Of a stretch of DNA of 64,000 nt, positions 10,297-19,860 are shown one piece after another. A model generated the notes under the pieces. It made no database searches. It was not told the origin of the DNA and saw only the letters and a list, made by a program, of their open reading frames with translations. Position 1 is the stretch's first letter. Each line of letters begins with the position of its first letter. A program made the position numbers and the translations under genes. The DNA is from Burkholderiales bacterium (GTDB lineage: Bacteria > Pseudomonadota > Gammaproteobacteria > Burkholderiales > Casimicrobiaceae), in contig JADZDD010000038.1 of the NCBI GenBank assembly GCA_020851235.1, positions 99,725 through 163,724 on the forward strand. Reading direction: 5' to 3'.

Positions 10297-11517
10297 CTAG
10301 TGCGCCGCCCACTCGACCTTCGACAGATCGACCCCTTCCTGATGCATCTCCCACAGCGGCGAGAGCTCGCGCAGCTTTTCGACCTTGCGCTTGATGAGAT
10401 CGACCGCGTAGTCGATCTCGGCCTCGGTGGTGAAGCGGCCGATCGTGAAACGGATCGAGCTGTGCGCGAGCTCGTCGCTGCGCCCCAGGGCGCGCAGCAC
10501 GTACGAGGGCTCGAGCGACGCCGACGTGCACGCCGACCCGGACGACACCGCGATGTCCTTGATCGCCATGATGAGCGACTCGCCCTCGACGTAGTTGAAG
10601 CTCGCGTTGAGGTTGTGTGGCACCCGCCGCTCGAGGTCGCCGTTGACGTAGACCTCCGCGAGCTCCGACAAGCCACGCCACAGCCGGTCCCGCAGCATGC
10701 GAATGCGCTCGTTCTCGGTGGCCATTTCGACCTTCGCGATCCGGAAGGCCTCGCCCATGCCGACGATCTGGTGCGTCGGCAGCGTGCCCGAACGCATGCC
10801 GCGCTCGTGACCGCCGCCGTGCATCTGCGCTTCGATGCGGACGCGGGGCTTGCGTCGCACGAAGAGCGCACCGACCCCCTTCGGGCCGTACGTCTTGTGC
10901 GCCGAGAACGACATCAGGTCGACCTTGAGCTTGCCCAGGTCGACCACGAGCTTGCCCGTCGCCTGTGCGGCGTCGACGTGGAAGATGATCCCCTTCGCGC
11001 GGCAGATCTCGCCCATCGCCGGGATGTCCTGGATGACGCCGATCTCGTTGTTCACGTACATCACCGAGACCAGGATCGTGTCGGGGCGCAGCGCCGCCTT
11101 GAACACCTCGAGATCGACGAGGCCGTCGGGCTGCACGTCGAGGTAGGTGACCTCGAAGCCGTCACGTTCGAGCTCGCGCATCGTGTCGAGCGTCGCCTTG
11201 TGCTCGGTCTTCACCGTGACGAGGTGCTTGCCCTTGTCCTTGTAGAAATGCGCCGCGCCCTTCAAGGCGAGGTTGATCGATTCGGTCGCACCCGACGTCC
11301 AGACGAGCTCGCGTGGGTCGCAGCCGACGAGCGCCGCGACGTTGGCGCGCGCCTCCTCGACCGCTGCCTCGGCGGTCCAGCCGAACGAATGCGAGCGCGA
11401 CGCCGGATTGCCGAACTCCTCGGTGAGATACGTGACCATCTTTTGCGTCACGCGCGGATCGACCGGCGTGGTCGCGGAATAGTCGAGATAGATCGGCAGT
11501 TTCATCGGGGTGGTCAT
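10297..11517 (-). CDS. iscS: Cysteine desulfurase IscS
   Basis: 406 aa from ATG 11517 ([18 protein letters not shown]), which has GGAG five bases upstream; an ATG at 11505 would give the shorter E. coli-like [14 protein letters not shown]. This PLP enzyme takes sulfur from cysteine as a persulfide and hands it to Isc[17 protein letters not shown] contains the PLP lysine, and the loop [17 protein letters not shown] has the catalytic cysteine. It follows iscR after 32 bp. Confidence 0.96.
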   Translation of the reverse strand: MTTPMKLPIYLDYSATTPVDPRVTQKMVTYLTEEFGNPASRSHSFGWTAEAAVEEARANVAALVGCDPRELVWTSGATESINLALKGAAHFYKDKGKHLVTVKTEHKATLDTMRELERDGFEVTYLDVQPDGLVDLEVFKAALRPDTILVSVMYVNNEIGVIQDIPAMGEICRAKGIIFHVDAAQATGKLVVDLGKLKVDLMSFSAHKTYGPKGVGALFVRRKPRVRIEAQMHGGGHERGMRSGTLPTHQIVGMGEAFRIAKVEMATENERIRMLRDRLWRGLSELAEVYVNGDLERRVPHNLNASFNYVEGESLIMAIKDIAVSSGSACTSASLEPSYVLRALGRSDELAHSSIRFTIGRFTTEAEIDYAVDLIKRKVEKLRELSPLWEMHQEGVDLSKVEWAAH

Positions 11518-11549
11518 CACAGGCTCCGTAACGGTCGAGGGCACGCGCT

Positions 11550-12035
11550 TCACAGGGTCTCGGCGGCGGGCACCGGAGGCGCCGGACCCGTCGCCGCGTG
11601 TCGGTGATCACGCAAGACCGCCACGCCTTCGGCTTGCTGCTGCTGCACGAGTTCAGCCAGCGTCACCGCCGACAGGAACGAAAAGATGTGCGCATTGAGA
11701 CTCATCCACAGGTCGTGCGTCATGCAACGGCGGTCGTCGAGGCAGTTCTCCTTGCCGCCGCATTGCGTGGCGTCGATCGGCTCGTCGACGGCGAGGATGA
11801 TGTCGGCAACCGACACCTCGCGCTGCGGTCGCGCGAGGTGGTAGCCACCCCCCGGCCCGCGGACGCTCTCGACCAGTCCCGAGCGGCGCAGCTTGCCGAA
11901 GAGCTGCTCGAGATACGACAGCGAGATCTTTTGCCGGCTCGAGACGGCCGCAAGGGCCACCGGCGCCGATCCCCCGTGCATTGCAACATCGATCATGGCG
12001 GTGACGGCAAACCGCCCCTTGGTCGTCAGACGCAT
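11550..12035 (-). CDS. iscR: Fe-S responsive repressor IscR
   Basis: 161 aa Rrf2-family regulator. It holds a [2Fe-2S] cluster and represses its own operon when clusters are plentiful. The winged helix-turn-helix is at about residues 1-75 ([34 protein letters not shown]). The cluster ligands are the three cysteines of [13 protein letters not shown] at about 92-104. AGAGGAATCGGGT precedes the ATG. A matching operator overlaps its promoter at 12159-12183. Confidence 0.96.
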   Translation of the reverse strand: MRLTTKGRFAVTAMIDVAMHGGSAPVALAAVSSRQKISLSYLEQLFGKLRRSGLVESVRGPGGGYHLARPQREVSVADIILAVDEPIDATQCGGKENCLDDRRCMTHDLWMSLNAHIFSFLSAVTLAELVQQQQAEGVAVLRDHRHAATGPAPPVPAAETL

Positions 12036-12150
12036 ACCCGATTCCTCTCACGATCGGCGGTCGTGGATGACGGGACGCAGCGCAGCATCGCCGTACCCGC
12101 CGCATCCTCCTTAAGGAGCCACTTCCACCGAACTTGTCCTAGACAAACGT

Positions 12151-12183
12151 ATGATCCTATACCCGAACGATTTAGTCAACTAA
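12151..12183 (-). promoter_or_regulatory. iscR promoter with IscR type 1 operator
   Basis: On the minus strand a -35 TTGACT (12174-12179) is followed, at 17-bp spacing, by a -10 GATCAT. The 25 bp at 12159-12183 fit the known type 1 IscR consensus (ATASYYGACT, RWWWYAG, TCRRSTAT) at 22 of 25 positions by eye. The operator covers the -35 box, the arrangement expected for autorepression. The -35 TTGACT also overlaps the cysE stop codon (12176-12178). Confidence 0.8.
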
Positions 12184-12955
12184 ATCGCCCGGGAGTTCCG
12201 TCCAGGAGCTTGTTGATCGCCTCGGGGTCGAAGCTGCCGCCGCCCGCCGGCGCCTTCGCGGCCGTGCAGTCGACGCCGTGCTGCGTCAGCTGCGCGACGA
12301 GCCGGTCCAGACGCGCCTCACTCGCTGCCGCCTGGTCGAGGAGCTGGTGAACCGCCTGCACCAGGGGATCGTTCATGTCGGCGGCCACCGCGTAGGCGGA
12401 AAAACCCACCTCGCGCGCAGCCGCGCGATGGTGCGGGTCGTCGGCATCGACGATGCGGGCAGGAATGCCGACCGCCGTGGAACCTGCAGGAACATCGCGC
12501 ACCACGACGGCATTGGAGCCGATCTTGGCGTCATCAGCAATCAAGATCGGACCAAGGATCTTCGCCCCCGCACCGACGATCACGCCGCGGCCAAGCGTGG
12601 GATGGCGCTTGCCCTTGTGCCACGACGTCCCACCCAGCGTGACCCCGTGATAGAGCGTGCAGTCGTCGCCGATGATCGCCGTCTCGCCGATCACGACACC
12701 CATCCCATGGTCGATGAAAACCCGGCGGCCGATCGTCGCGCCCGGGTGGATCTCGATCCCGGTCAGCCAGCGTGCCCAGTGCGCGAGCCACCGCGCGAGC
12801 CAGCGCAGGTTGATGCGCCACAGCCGACTCGTGACCGCGCGGTGCCAGGCGAGCGCGTGCAGACCGGGATAGCAGGTGAGCACCTCGAAGCGCGTGCGCG
12901 CAGCGGGATCCCGGTCGAAAACGCAGGCGATATCTTCGCGAAGGCGGGCGAACAT
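12176..12955 (-). CDS. cysE: Serine O-acetyltransferase
   Basis: 259 aa. It makes O-acetylserine from serine and acetyl-CoA, the entry to cysteine synthesis. The N-terminal helical SATase domain ([20 protein letters not shown]) is followed by left-handed beta-helix hexapeptide repeats from [16 protein letters not shown] through [20 protein letters not shown]. The catalytic histidines lie in [11 protein letters not shown] and LYHGVTLGG. It sits directly upstream of iscR, linking cysteine supply with the cysteine desulfurase operon. The final codons lie inside the iscR promoter. Confidence 0.94.
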   Translation of the reverse strand: MFARLREDIACVFDRDPAARTRFEVLTCYPGLHALAWHRAVTSRLWRINLRWLARWLAHWARWLTGIEIHPGATIGRRVFIDHGMGVVIGETAIIGDDCTLYHGVTLGGTSWHKGKRHPTLGRGVIVGAGAKILGPILIADDAKIGSNAVVVRDVPAGSTAVGIPARIVDADDPHHRAAAREVGFSAYAVAADMNDPLVQAVHQLLDQAAASEARLDRLVAQLTQHGVDCTAAKAPAGGGSFDPEAINKLLDGTPGRFS

Positions 12956-13056
12956 GCTCGAGAGTGAGGATCGGCGCCACCGACGGCGGCGTCGCGTGCT
13001 CCTTATCCGATCATTTTAATCGAGTATTTCCGGCGCAAACGGCGCGTGTTGCGCCG

Positions 13057-14028
13057 CTATCGCAGCATCGCGGACGCGAGGACCAGCGCGGCCATGGCGA
13101 GCGAGAGCAGCACGAGGTAGATGAATCCGACGACCAGCGCGCGCAAGAGGCCCGCCCACCAGCGTCCGCCGTAGACGACGTGGCGCGCCCGCATCGCGTA
13201 ATACACGACCCACAGCCCCACCGGTGCGCGCACGACGGGAAACGGAACGACGACGAGCACGAGCAGCATGAGCGCGGCAAAGGCGTGCAGGTGCGCGCTG
13301 TACACGAGATGCTCGGCGTAGCGCTGCGGCCTTTGCGGATAGGGTCGCCCGCGTCCGAGGTACGCAAGCTTGAGCAGGAGCGCAAAGGCCGGCAGCAGCG
13401 CCACCATCGCGTACGGCCCATAGCGCAGGACGCCGGAGTAGATCCGTTCGGCCTTCTCCTCCTTGGATAGCTTGCGGAACTGGTCCCAGCGCTTGCGCAC
13501 CGACGGCGGCAGGGGGACGACGTCACTGCCCACACGCAGCGTCACGTTGAGGTCCTTGTCGACGTCGACGAACGGCAAGGCCCGGTCCTCGACGGCGGGC
13601 GCCTGGGCCGTCGTCGCCTCCTCCGCGTGTCGCGCCGCGTCTTGCGCCACCGCCGCGGAATCGACGAACACCACCTCGTCGGACAGCTTCGCCGGTGATT
13701 GCACGAGTCCGATCACCGCGAAGAGGGTGAGGTAGAGCACGAGGAACAGCCGGCCGGGGCGGATGTAGTGGCGGCGGCGGCCGCGCAGATACTCGAGCGT
13801 GAGAAAGCCCGGCCGCGCCAGAAGGGCGACAAGCGTGCGCCACAGGCGTCCGTCGAGCGAAACGTAGCGTCCCGCGGCTTCGCGCATGAACGCCGCGAAG
13901 GTGGGCAGCGCGAGCCGGGTTTCCTGTCCGCAGTTGCCGCAATAGTGTCCCGGCGCGTGCGCGCCACAGTTGCGGCAGGTCGCTGCAGCAGCGGGCGACC
14001 GATCGCGCGGTGTGGCGTCGCTTGCCAT
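13057..14028 (-). CDS. DUF3667-type membrane protein
   Basis: 323 aa of unknown function. The N-terminus has a four-cysteine zinc-ribbon-like motif (CRNCGAHAPGHYCGNCGQE, about residues 18-36). It is followed by the DUF3667 core FMREAAGRYVSLDGRLWRTL, a first membrane segment LFLVLYLTLFAVIGL, a long charged loop, and three further hydrophobic segments toward the C-terminus. It starts 7 bp after the trmJ stop, so the two are probably co-transcribed. The family name is from recognition of the N-terminal pattern. Confidence 0.75.
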   Translation of the reverse strand: MASDATPRDRSPAAAATCRNCGAHAPGHYCGNCGQETRLALPTFAAFMREAAGRYVSLDGRLWRTLVALLARPGFLTLEYLRGRRRHYIRPGRLFLVLYLTLFAVIGLVQSPAKLSDEVVFVDSAAVAQDAARHAEEATTAQAPAVEDRALPFVDVDKDLNVTLRVGSDVVPLPPSVRKRWDQFRKLSKEEKAERIYSGVLRYGPYAMVALLPAFALLLKLAYLGRGRPYPQRPQRYAEHLVYSAHLHAFAALMLLVLVVVPFPVVRAPVGLWVVYYAMRARHVVYGGRWWAGLLRALVVGFIYLVLLSLAMAALVLASAMLR

Positions 14029-14035
14029 CGCCGGG

Positions 14036-14797
14036 TCAGCGCTCGCGCCCGACGCGAGCGACGAGTTCGTCGATGCGGGCGAGGATGCCGCGCAGGATGT
14101 TCACCTCCTCGTGCTCGAGCCCGGCGCGGGCGAAGAGCCGGCGCAAACGCGGCATGAGACGGCGCGGTCGCGCGGGATCGAGAAAGCGCAGCGCCGCGAG
14201 CGTGCGTTCCGCGTGCGCGTGCAAGCCGTCGATCTCGTCGTGGCTTGCGCCGGGAAAGCGCGGTGCCTGCCAGACCGCGTCGGCCCCGGCGGCCAGTCGC
14301 GCCTCGTAGGCGGCGACCTGTACCGCCGCCGCGAGATTGAGCGATGCGTACGCGGGGTTCGCGGGGATGGCCGCTGCGAGCGCGCACTGCGCGAGTTCGG
14401 CATTGGACAGCCCCGACATCTCGGTGCCGAAGACGAGCGCGACCTCGCCGTGTGTCGTGGCCGCGACCGCCTCCCGCATCGCCGCGCGCACCGGCACGAC
14501 ACGGCCGGCAAAGGCGCGAGGGCGCCCGGAGAGTCCCACGGCGAGCGCGCAGCCGGCGAGCGCCTCGGCGAGGGTGGCCACCACGCGCGCCGTGTCGAGA
14601 ACGCGTGCCGCACCCGCCGCGAGCGCCACCGCATCGGGGTGCGGGAAGTGCGCGGGGCGTACGAGCACGAGCTGCTCGAGGCCCATCGTGAGCATCGCGC
14701 GCGCGGCGGCGCCGATGTTGCCAGGGTGCGTCGTGTGCACGAGCACGACGCGCAGTCGGGCGAGCACGCGGGTGCAGTGTGCGGTGTCGTTCATCAT
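14036..14797 (-). CDS. trmJ: tRNA 2'-O-methyltransferase TrmJ
   Basis: 253 aa SPOUT-class enzyme that methylates the ribose of position 32 in tRNA. SPOUT motifs: VVLVHTTHPGNIGAAARAM near the N-terminus, EVALVFGTEMSGLSNAEL in the middle and NPAYASLNLAAAVQV for the knot. The C-terminal extension (about residues 180-250) is the dimer/tRNA-binding helix region typical of TrmJ. A second ATG directly follows the first. It heads the trmJ-DUF3667-cysE-isc block, a common order apart from the DUF3667 gene. Confidence 0.92.
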   Translation of the reverse strand: MMNDTAHCTRVLARLRVVLVHTTHPGNIGAAARAMLTMGLEQLVLVRPAHFPHPDAVALAAGAARVLDTARVVATLAEALAGCALAVGLSGRPRAFAGRVVPVRAAMREAVAATTHGEVALVFGTEMSGLSNAELAQCALAAAIPANPAYASLNLAAAVQVAAYEARLAAGADAVWQAPRFPGASHDEIDGLHAHAERTLAALRFLDPARPRRLMPRLRRLFARAGLEHEEVNILRGILARIDELVARVGRER

Positions 14798-14896
14798 CGA
14801 AGAAGGGACTGACCGGCGTGGCAGCGACAGGCCACCCGGTCGAAGCGGCTAAAATACCCGCATTCGTTCCGCCGCGGCACGCTCGCCGACACGTCC

Positions 14897-15709
14897 ATGC
14901 ATCCCATGCTCACGACCGCCGTGAAGGCGGCTCGCCGCGCCGGCGCCATCATCAATCGGGGAGCACGCGACGTCGACTTGCTGACCGTCACCGCCAAGGG
15001 ACCCAAGGATTTCGTGAGCGAGATCGACAAGGGTGCCGAGGCGGCGATCGTCGAGACGCTGCTGTCCGCCTACCCCGACCACGGCATCCTCGCCGAGGAA
15101 GGCACCCGCAAGGGCGACAATCCACAGGCGGACTACGTGTGGATCATCGATCCCCTCGACGGCACCACGAACTTCCTGCATGGCTTCCCGCAGTACTGCG
15201 TGTCGATCGCGCTGGCGCACAAGGGCGTCGTCCAGCAAGGCGTGATCTACGACCCGGTACGCAACGACCTCTTCACCGCCACCCGGGGCCGCGGTGCCTT
15301 TCTCAACGATCGCCGCATCCGCGTCTCGAAGCGGGCGCACCTGCGCGACTGTCTCATCGGCACCGGCTTCCCGTACCGCGACGGCAGCTTGCTCGACGAG
15401 TACCTCGCGATGACGAAGGTGATGATGACGCACAGCGCGGGCCTGCGCCGCCCCGGCGCCGCCGCACTCGACCTTGCCTACGTCGCCGCCGGCTTCTGCG
15501 ACGGGTTCTGGGAGGTGGGCCTCAATGCGTGGGATGTGGCGGCCGGCAGTCTGCTCATCCTCGAGGCGGGCGGCCTCATCGGCGACCTCGCCGGCGACGA
15601 CAACTACCTCCACGGGGGCCAGATCATCGCGGCCAATCCGAAGATCTTTGCGCAGATCGTCGCGGCACTCGCGCCCTTCCGGGGCGCCTTCCCGTTGCGC
15701 GCGCACTGA
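14897..15709 (+). CDS. suhB: Inositol monophosphatase family protein SuhB
   Basis: 270 aa. Metal-dependent phosphatase, also known in E. coli as a partner in rRNA transcription antitermination. Metal-ligand motifs are clear: AEEGTRKGD at about residues 70-78, [17 protein letters not shown] at about 88-104 and [15 protein letters not shown] near 215-230. It is divergent from trmJ, and a TAAAAT at 14848-14853 is a possible -10. Length and order are normal for Betaproteobacteria. Confidence 0.93.
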   Translation: MHPMLTTAVKAARRAGAIINRGARDVDLLTVTAKGPKDFVSEIDKGAEAAIVETLLSAYPDHGILAEEGTRKGDNPQADYVWIIDPLDGTTNFLHGFPQYCVSIALAHKGVVQQGVIYDPVRNDLFTATRGRGAFLNDRRIRVSKRAHLRDCLIGTGFPYRDGSLLDEYLAMTKVMMTHSAGLRRPGAAALDLAYVAAGFCDGFWEVGLNAWDVAAGSLLILEAGGLIGDLAGDDNYLHGGQIIAANPKIFAQIVAALAPFRGAFPLRAH

Positions 15710-15890
15710 CGCGGCAGGCGGGGCGCGGACGCTACGCACTGGCCAAGCGGCGCGCCCGCATCGTATGCTTCCGGCATGAAGTTGCGTGGCTGGCACTGCG
15801 CTTGCTCGCCGTCGACTGTCTTGTCGCCGTGCGGGGACCCCATCCCCGGCCGGCACCCAACGTCGCCACCACCGACGCAGGAGTGATTCG

Positions 15891-18035
15891 ATGCAACACG
15901 CGATTCGTCGTGCCGCGCTGACTGGCGCCCTCCTCACCCTGTGCGTCACCGCACTGCCGGCGATCGCCGGGACCGTGAGCACGCTGCGTGTCATGTTGCA
16001 CCCGTATCTCGCCGCGCCCGGCGAATTTCCCGCAGTGGCAAGGGCGACGCTCGAAGCCGCCACCGGTCGTACCCTGACGCTCTCCGGCACGACGCGCACC
16101 GGAGCGCTCGAACTCGACCTGCCCGAGGCGGTCAGCGACGAGGTGGCGGGCGCCCTGGTGAAAAAGCTGCGCGTGGATCGCGGCGTGCTGTGGGCCGAGC
16201 CGGTCGTGGCCAAGGTCGCCGCCCGGTCCGCCCCTGCCGTGGACGCCGACCGCGAGCCCGGTCGGCGACTCCTCGTGCGGCTCAATGACGGCGCCACGCC
16301 CGACTGGCCGGCGTTGCTTCGCCGTCTGTCGACACTCGTCGGCACCCCGCTCACCCTCGTGCGGCAGATTGCCCACGTGTACGTGCTGGAGACCGGGTCC
16401 GAGCAGTCGATCGGGACGCTGCGCGCCATGGCCGGCCTCATCCAGACCCAACCCGAGGTGCGCTACGCCGACCCGGTGCGCCGCGCCGCGACCTTTGCCG
16501 CACCCGACGACCCGTACTACCCGCAGCAATGGGGCCTGCACAGCCCGCTCGCAGGGATCAACGTGGAGACGGCGTGGGCGCTGCAGCCCGACCTGCACGA
16601 CGTGACCGTCGCTGTCGTCGACACCGGCATCCTGCCGCATCCGGATCTCGTCGGGCACGTCCTGCCGGGATACGACTTCATCTCCAACCCCGATCGCGCC
16701 CGTGATGGTGACGCGCGTGATCCCAATCCGCGCGACGAGGGCGACTGGAGCGCGGGCGACTGTGGCGGCGCCGAGTACTCGAGCTTCTTCCACGGTCTCT
16801 TCGTCGCCGGCGTCCTCGCGGCCAATACCAACAACGGGATCGGCATCGCGGGCATTGCAAGCGGCGTGCAGATCCTCCCGGTGCGCGTGCTCGGCAAGTG
16901 CGGCGGCACGTTCGAGGACGTGCTCGAAGGCATGCTCTGGGCCGCCGGCGTGCCGATCGCCGGCGTGCCGCCCAACGCCCACCCGGCGAAGGTGATCAAT
17001 CTCTCGCTGGGCGGCTACGGCGCCTGCGACCAGGCCATGCAGGAGACGATCGACCTGGCACTCGCGCAGGGCTCGGTGATCGTGGCGGCGGCCGGCAACG
17101 CCACGATCGAGGCCGCGGACGTCGCTCCCGCCAACTGCAGCGGCGTCATCACCGTCGGCGCCCACGGCGCGCTGGGTCAGCTCACGAGCTATTCCAACTT
17201 CGGGCGCCGCGTCGACCTCACCGCGCCCGGCGGGGATCGACCGGTCCCCGACCTCATCTTCGGGCTCACCAATGACGGCCCGACGGTTCCCACCGAGCCC
17301 TCGTACGGCTACGCCGCCGGGACGAGCTTTGCCGCGCCGATGGTCTCCGGGGTTGCCGCGATGCTCGTCGCCCGCGACAGCCTTGTCACCGGCGGGCGCG
17401 TGCTCGATCTGCTCACCGGCACGGCGCACGACTGGCCCGCGGGCTCGCCCTGTCTCGTCCCGAACGTGTGCGGCGCCGGAATGCTCGACGCCGCTGCCGC
17501 GGTGGGCAGCCTCCTGCCAGGTGGCGGCGCGGCGCCGGCCGGCACCACGCCGGTCGTCGAGTACTATCGCGCCGATCTCGACCACTACTTCATCACCGCC
17601 GATCCCGCCGAAGCCGCGTGGATCGACGCCAACCTGGGCGACATCTTCAAGCGCACCGGGAACTACTTCTACGCGTGGCTCGATCCGGCCAATGCGCCGG
17701 CCGACGTGCAGCCGGTGTGCCGCTTCTACGCGAACGCCGATACCCTCATCAACTCGCACTACTACTCGGCCAACTTCGACGAGTGCCTCGCGGTGCTCCT
17801 CAACTGGCCCGGCGTGTGGGAGCTCGAAACCGCGAGCGCGTTCTACATCCAGACTCCCGATGCCGACGGCCACTGCCCGCAGCACACGCTGCCCGTGTAT
17901 CGCTTCTTCAATGCGCGGCAGGACGCCAATCACCGCTACACGGTCGACCTGTCGGTGCGCCGCGGGATGAACAACCGCGCCTGGGTCGCCGAAGGAGCGG
18001 GACAGGCCGCGGTCGTGTTCTGTTCGCCGATCTAG
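15891..18035 (+). CDS. Secreted subtilisin-like (S8) serine protease with C-terminal repeat domain
   Basis: 714 aa. ATG 15891 follows a GGAG site; it gives a signal peptide of about 26 residues (LLTLCVTALPAIA, cut before GTVS). An inhibitor-like propeptide region covers about 30-200. The catalytic domain has Asp244 in VAVVDTGILPHPDL, His301 in SSFFHGLFVAGVLA, Asn403 in AAAGNATIEA and Ser479 in AAGTSFAAP. The histidine motif is unusual: HGLF replaces HGTH. Residues about 556-714 contain aromatic-rich YYRADLDHYFIT and VYRFFNARQDANHRY blocks like DUF5648 repeats. It is probably exported. Confidence 0.85.
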   Translation: MQHAIRRAALTGALLTLCVTALPAIAGTVSTLRVMLHPYLAAPGEFPAVARATLEAATGRTLTLSGTTRTGALELDLPEAVSDEVAGALVKKLRVDRGVLWAEPVVAKVAARSAPAVDADREPGRRLLVRLNDGATPDWPALLRRLSTLVGTPLTLVRQIAHVYVLETGSEQSIGTLRAMAGLIQTQPEVRYADPVRRAATFAAPDDPYYPQQWGLHSPLAGINVETAWALQPDLHDVTVAVVDTGILPHPDLVGHVLPGYDFISNPDRARDGDARDPNPRDEGDWSAGDCGGAEYSSFFHGLFVAGVLAANTNNGIGIAGIASGVQILPVRVLGKCGGTFEDVLEGMLWAAGVPIAGVPPNAHPAKVINLSLGGYGACDQAMQETIDLALAQGSVIVAAAGNATIEAADVAPANCSGVITVGAHGALGQLTSYSNFGRRVDLTAPGGDRPVPDLIFGLTNDGPTVPTEPSYGYAAGTSFAAPMVSGVAAMLVARDSLVTGGRVLDLLTGTAHDWPAGSPCLVPNVCGAGMLDAAAAVGSLLPGGGAAPAGTTPVVEYYRADLDHYFITADPAEAAWIDANLGDIFKRTGNYFYAWLDPANAPADVQPVCRFYANADTLINSHYYSANFDECLAVLLNWPGVWELETASAFYIQTPDADGHCPQHTLPVYRFFNARQDANHRYTVDLSVRRGMNNRAWVAEGAGQAAVVFCSPI

Positions 18036-18083
18036 CGCTCATCCCGGCCCCGGCGCGTCGCGATGCGCGCGTGCCGGGGTCCG

Positions 18084-19157
18084 TTACAGGTCGGCCTCGC
18101 GCCCACCCGTCGCGGCGTCGCCCGGATTCGCCCACTCCTTCACCAGCGCAAAGCCAAGGGCCAGAAGCACGGGACCCAGGAACACGCCGATGAAGCCGAA
18201 GGCGACCACCCCTCCGAAGACGCCGAGCAGCACGAGGATGAACGGCAAGTCGCTGCCCCGGCTGATGATCATCGGCTTCAGCACGTTGTCCACCGATGAC
18301 ACGACGAGCGCGCCCCAGGCGATGAGGAAGATGCCCCACGCCATCTCACCCTGCGAGAAGATGAGCCAAAGGCCCATCGGGATCCACACCAGCGGCGGGC
18401 CGATCGGAATCGGCGACAGGAAGAACGTGACAAGGCCGAGTAACGGTGCCGCCTTGACGCCGACGATGAAAAGGCCGATCGCCATCAGCGCACCCTGCGC
18501 GAGCGCCGTGCCGAGAATCCCGTACACCACCGCGCGCGTCGTCGCCCCTGCCACCTCGAGCATGTGCAGACCGCGCTCCGGCGCGATGCGCCCCACCGCG
18601 GCGCGCAGCCTGACGATGATCGCTGCGCCATCGCGATAGAAGAAGAAGGCGATGAACACCGACAGCGTGAGTTGCAGCAACCCGTCACCGACGACGGCCC
18701 CCGCCTTGAAGGCGAAGGCTCGCAACGGATCGAGGAAGCGCACGAGTTCGGCGAGCAGGCCCGCGCTATCGTGCGCAAACGACGCCCAGTATTCCGCGAT
18801 GCTCTCGCCGATGATGGGAATGCCCGCCACCCACGCCGGCGGATCGGGGGGGCCGCTCGCCGCGAACTGCTTGCCCAGCGCGGCCAGACGATCCGCATTC
18901 TCCGCGAGAGTCGCGCCCACGATCACGAAGGGCGCGACGACCACGGTGAGGATGACGAAGGTCATCACTCCGGCGGCAAGCGTCGGGCGCCCCGTGCGCT
19001 GCGCGATCCACGCGAACAGCGGCCACGTCGCGGCGGCCAGGACTCCGGCCCACGCGATCGCCGACACGAACGGGTGCAAAACGAGGAAGACGCCCACCAC
19101 GAGCGCCGCGAGCACCACCAGCGTGATGGTGCGATCGATCGGCGAGGGCCTGGGCAT
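18084..19157 (-). CDS. AI-2E family transporter (YdiK/PerM-like)
   Basis: 357 aa integral membrane protein with about eight hydrophobic segments (for example LVVLAALVVGVFLVLHPFV near the N-terminus and GVFGGVVAFGFIGVFLGPVLLALGF near the end). The family motif GVKAAPLLGLVTFFLSPIPIGPPLVW is present, as is the cytoplasmic helix with GLHMLEVAGATTRAV. Substrates are not assured for this family; autoinducer-2 export and Na+/H+ antiport have been described for members. It is convergent with the subtilase. Confidence 0.85.
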   Translation of the reverse strand: MPRPSPIDRTITLVVLAALVVGVFLVLHPFVSAIAWAGVLAAATWPLFAWIAQRTGRPTLAAGVMTFVILTVVVAPFVIVGATLAENADRLAALGKQFAASGPPDPPAWVAGIPIIGESIAEYWASFAHDSAGLLAELVRFLDPLRAFAFKAGAVVGDGLLQLTLSVFIAFFFYRDGAAIIVRLRAAVGRIAPERGLHMLEVAGATTRAVVYGILGTALAQGALMAIGLFIVGVKAAPLLGLVTFFLSPIPIGPPLVWIPMGLWLIFSQGEMAWGIFLIAWGALVVSSVDNVLKPMIISRGSDLPFILVLLGVFGGVVAFGFIGVFLGPVLLALGFALVKEWANPGDAATGGREADL

Positions 19158-19263
19158 GGTGCGGGCGCGAAAGGGTCGCGCGGATTATGCCCGATGCGAC
19201 GGCACGGGCCACGTGCTCGATCCTTCCCGAGAAACCAGTGCACCGAGACCGGGACCCTGAACC

Positions 19264-19731
19264 GTGCTCGCAGACTTCGAGCTCACCGTCGACCATGCGC
19301 AGGTGATCGTCCACACCGGGAGCCTCGCGACTCCCGGGCTCCTGTGGACCGACGATCACGTCGCGCAGGGCTTTGCCTGGTCGCAGGGTCAGGTCGCCTT
19401 CGGTATACCGGATCACGACGGCACGTGCCGGATCATCGTCGATCTCGCGCGCGACGACGTCCTGGAGGCACAGGCACTTTGGGCCGTACAGGTCCCGTTT
19501 CTCGTGAGCGAGGTCCTTGCGATCGGCACGACCTTCGACATGCACCGCGTCGCGGTTCCCCACGGCGCCTACGACCTCACGTATCAGGCGCTCCCGGGAA
19601 CCGGCGACGATGCGTACGTGCTGCGACTGACGTTTTCACCATCCGCCGCGCCGACGTTTCGCATCGTGAAGAAGGGGGGCGACATCACTGCCGACACCGT
19701 TCTTCGGCGCGATGCCGAGCTGGCGGCATAG
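19264..19731 (+). CDS. ComJ-like (competence protein J family) protein
   Basis: 155 aa, starting at GTG 19264. The segment LLWTDDHVAQGFAWSQGQVAFGIPDHDG resembles the WTDEHVAQGFAWRPGSVSF pattern remembered from proteins annotated ComJ. In Bacillus ComJ inhibits the NucA nuclease; no NucA-like gene is visible here. There is no signal peptide or membrane segment. It is the last chromosomal gene before the integrated element. The family call is from memory and moderate; any function beyond it is unknown. Confidence 0.5.
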   Translation: MLADFELTVDHAQVIVHTGSLATPGLLWTDDHVAQGFAWSQGQVAFGIPDHDGTCRIIVDLARDDVLEAQALWAVQVPFLVSEVLAIGTTFDMHRVAVPHGAYDLTYQALPGTGDDAYVLRLTFSPSAAPTFRIVKKGGDITADTVLRRDAELAA

Positions 19732-19814
19732 GTCGGCGCCGGAGGGGTGAGATCCCGACGACGATAGCGATCGACCGGAGCGGCCTGCGGTCTTGCATGC
19801 CGTCGCGCAAGGAC

Positions 19815-19851
19815 GGGGGCACCTCGATTCGCGGCAATGGCAGGTGCCCCC
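19815..19851. repeat. Inverted repeat GGGGGCACCT / AGGTGCCCCC
   Basis: A perfect 10-bp stem (19815-19824, 19842-19851) separated by 17 bases. It is followed by further C-rich heptamers (ATGCCCCC, ATGCTCCC). Such clusters near attachment sites can be arm-type sites for integrases; here it lies outside the current left boundary. No U run follows, so it is not an obvious terminator. Confidence 0.5.
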
Positions 19852-19860
19852 AAACATGCC

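Noticed and set aside
12103..12116. AAGGAGG followed at once by ATG upstream of iscR as an extra start
   Set aside because: There is no spacing between site and ATG, and the frame is an Arg-rich shadow of iscR.
15732..17933. Minus-strand open frame of 733 codons opposite the subtilase
   Set aside because: Antisense shadow; the plus strand has signal peptide and catalytic triad in order.
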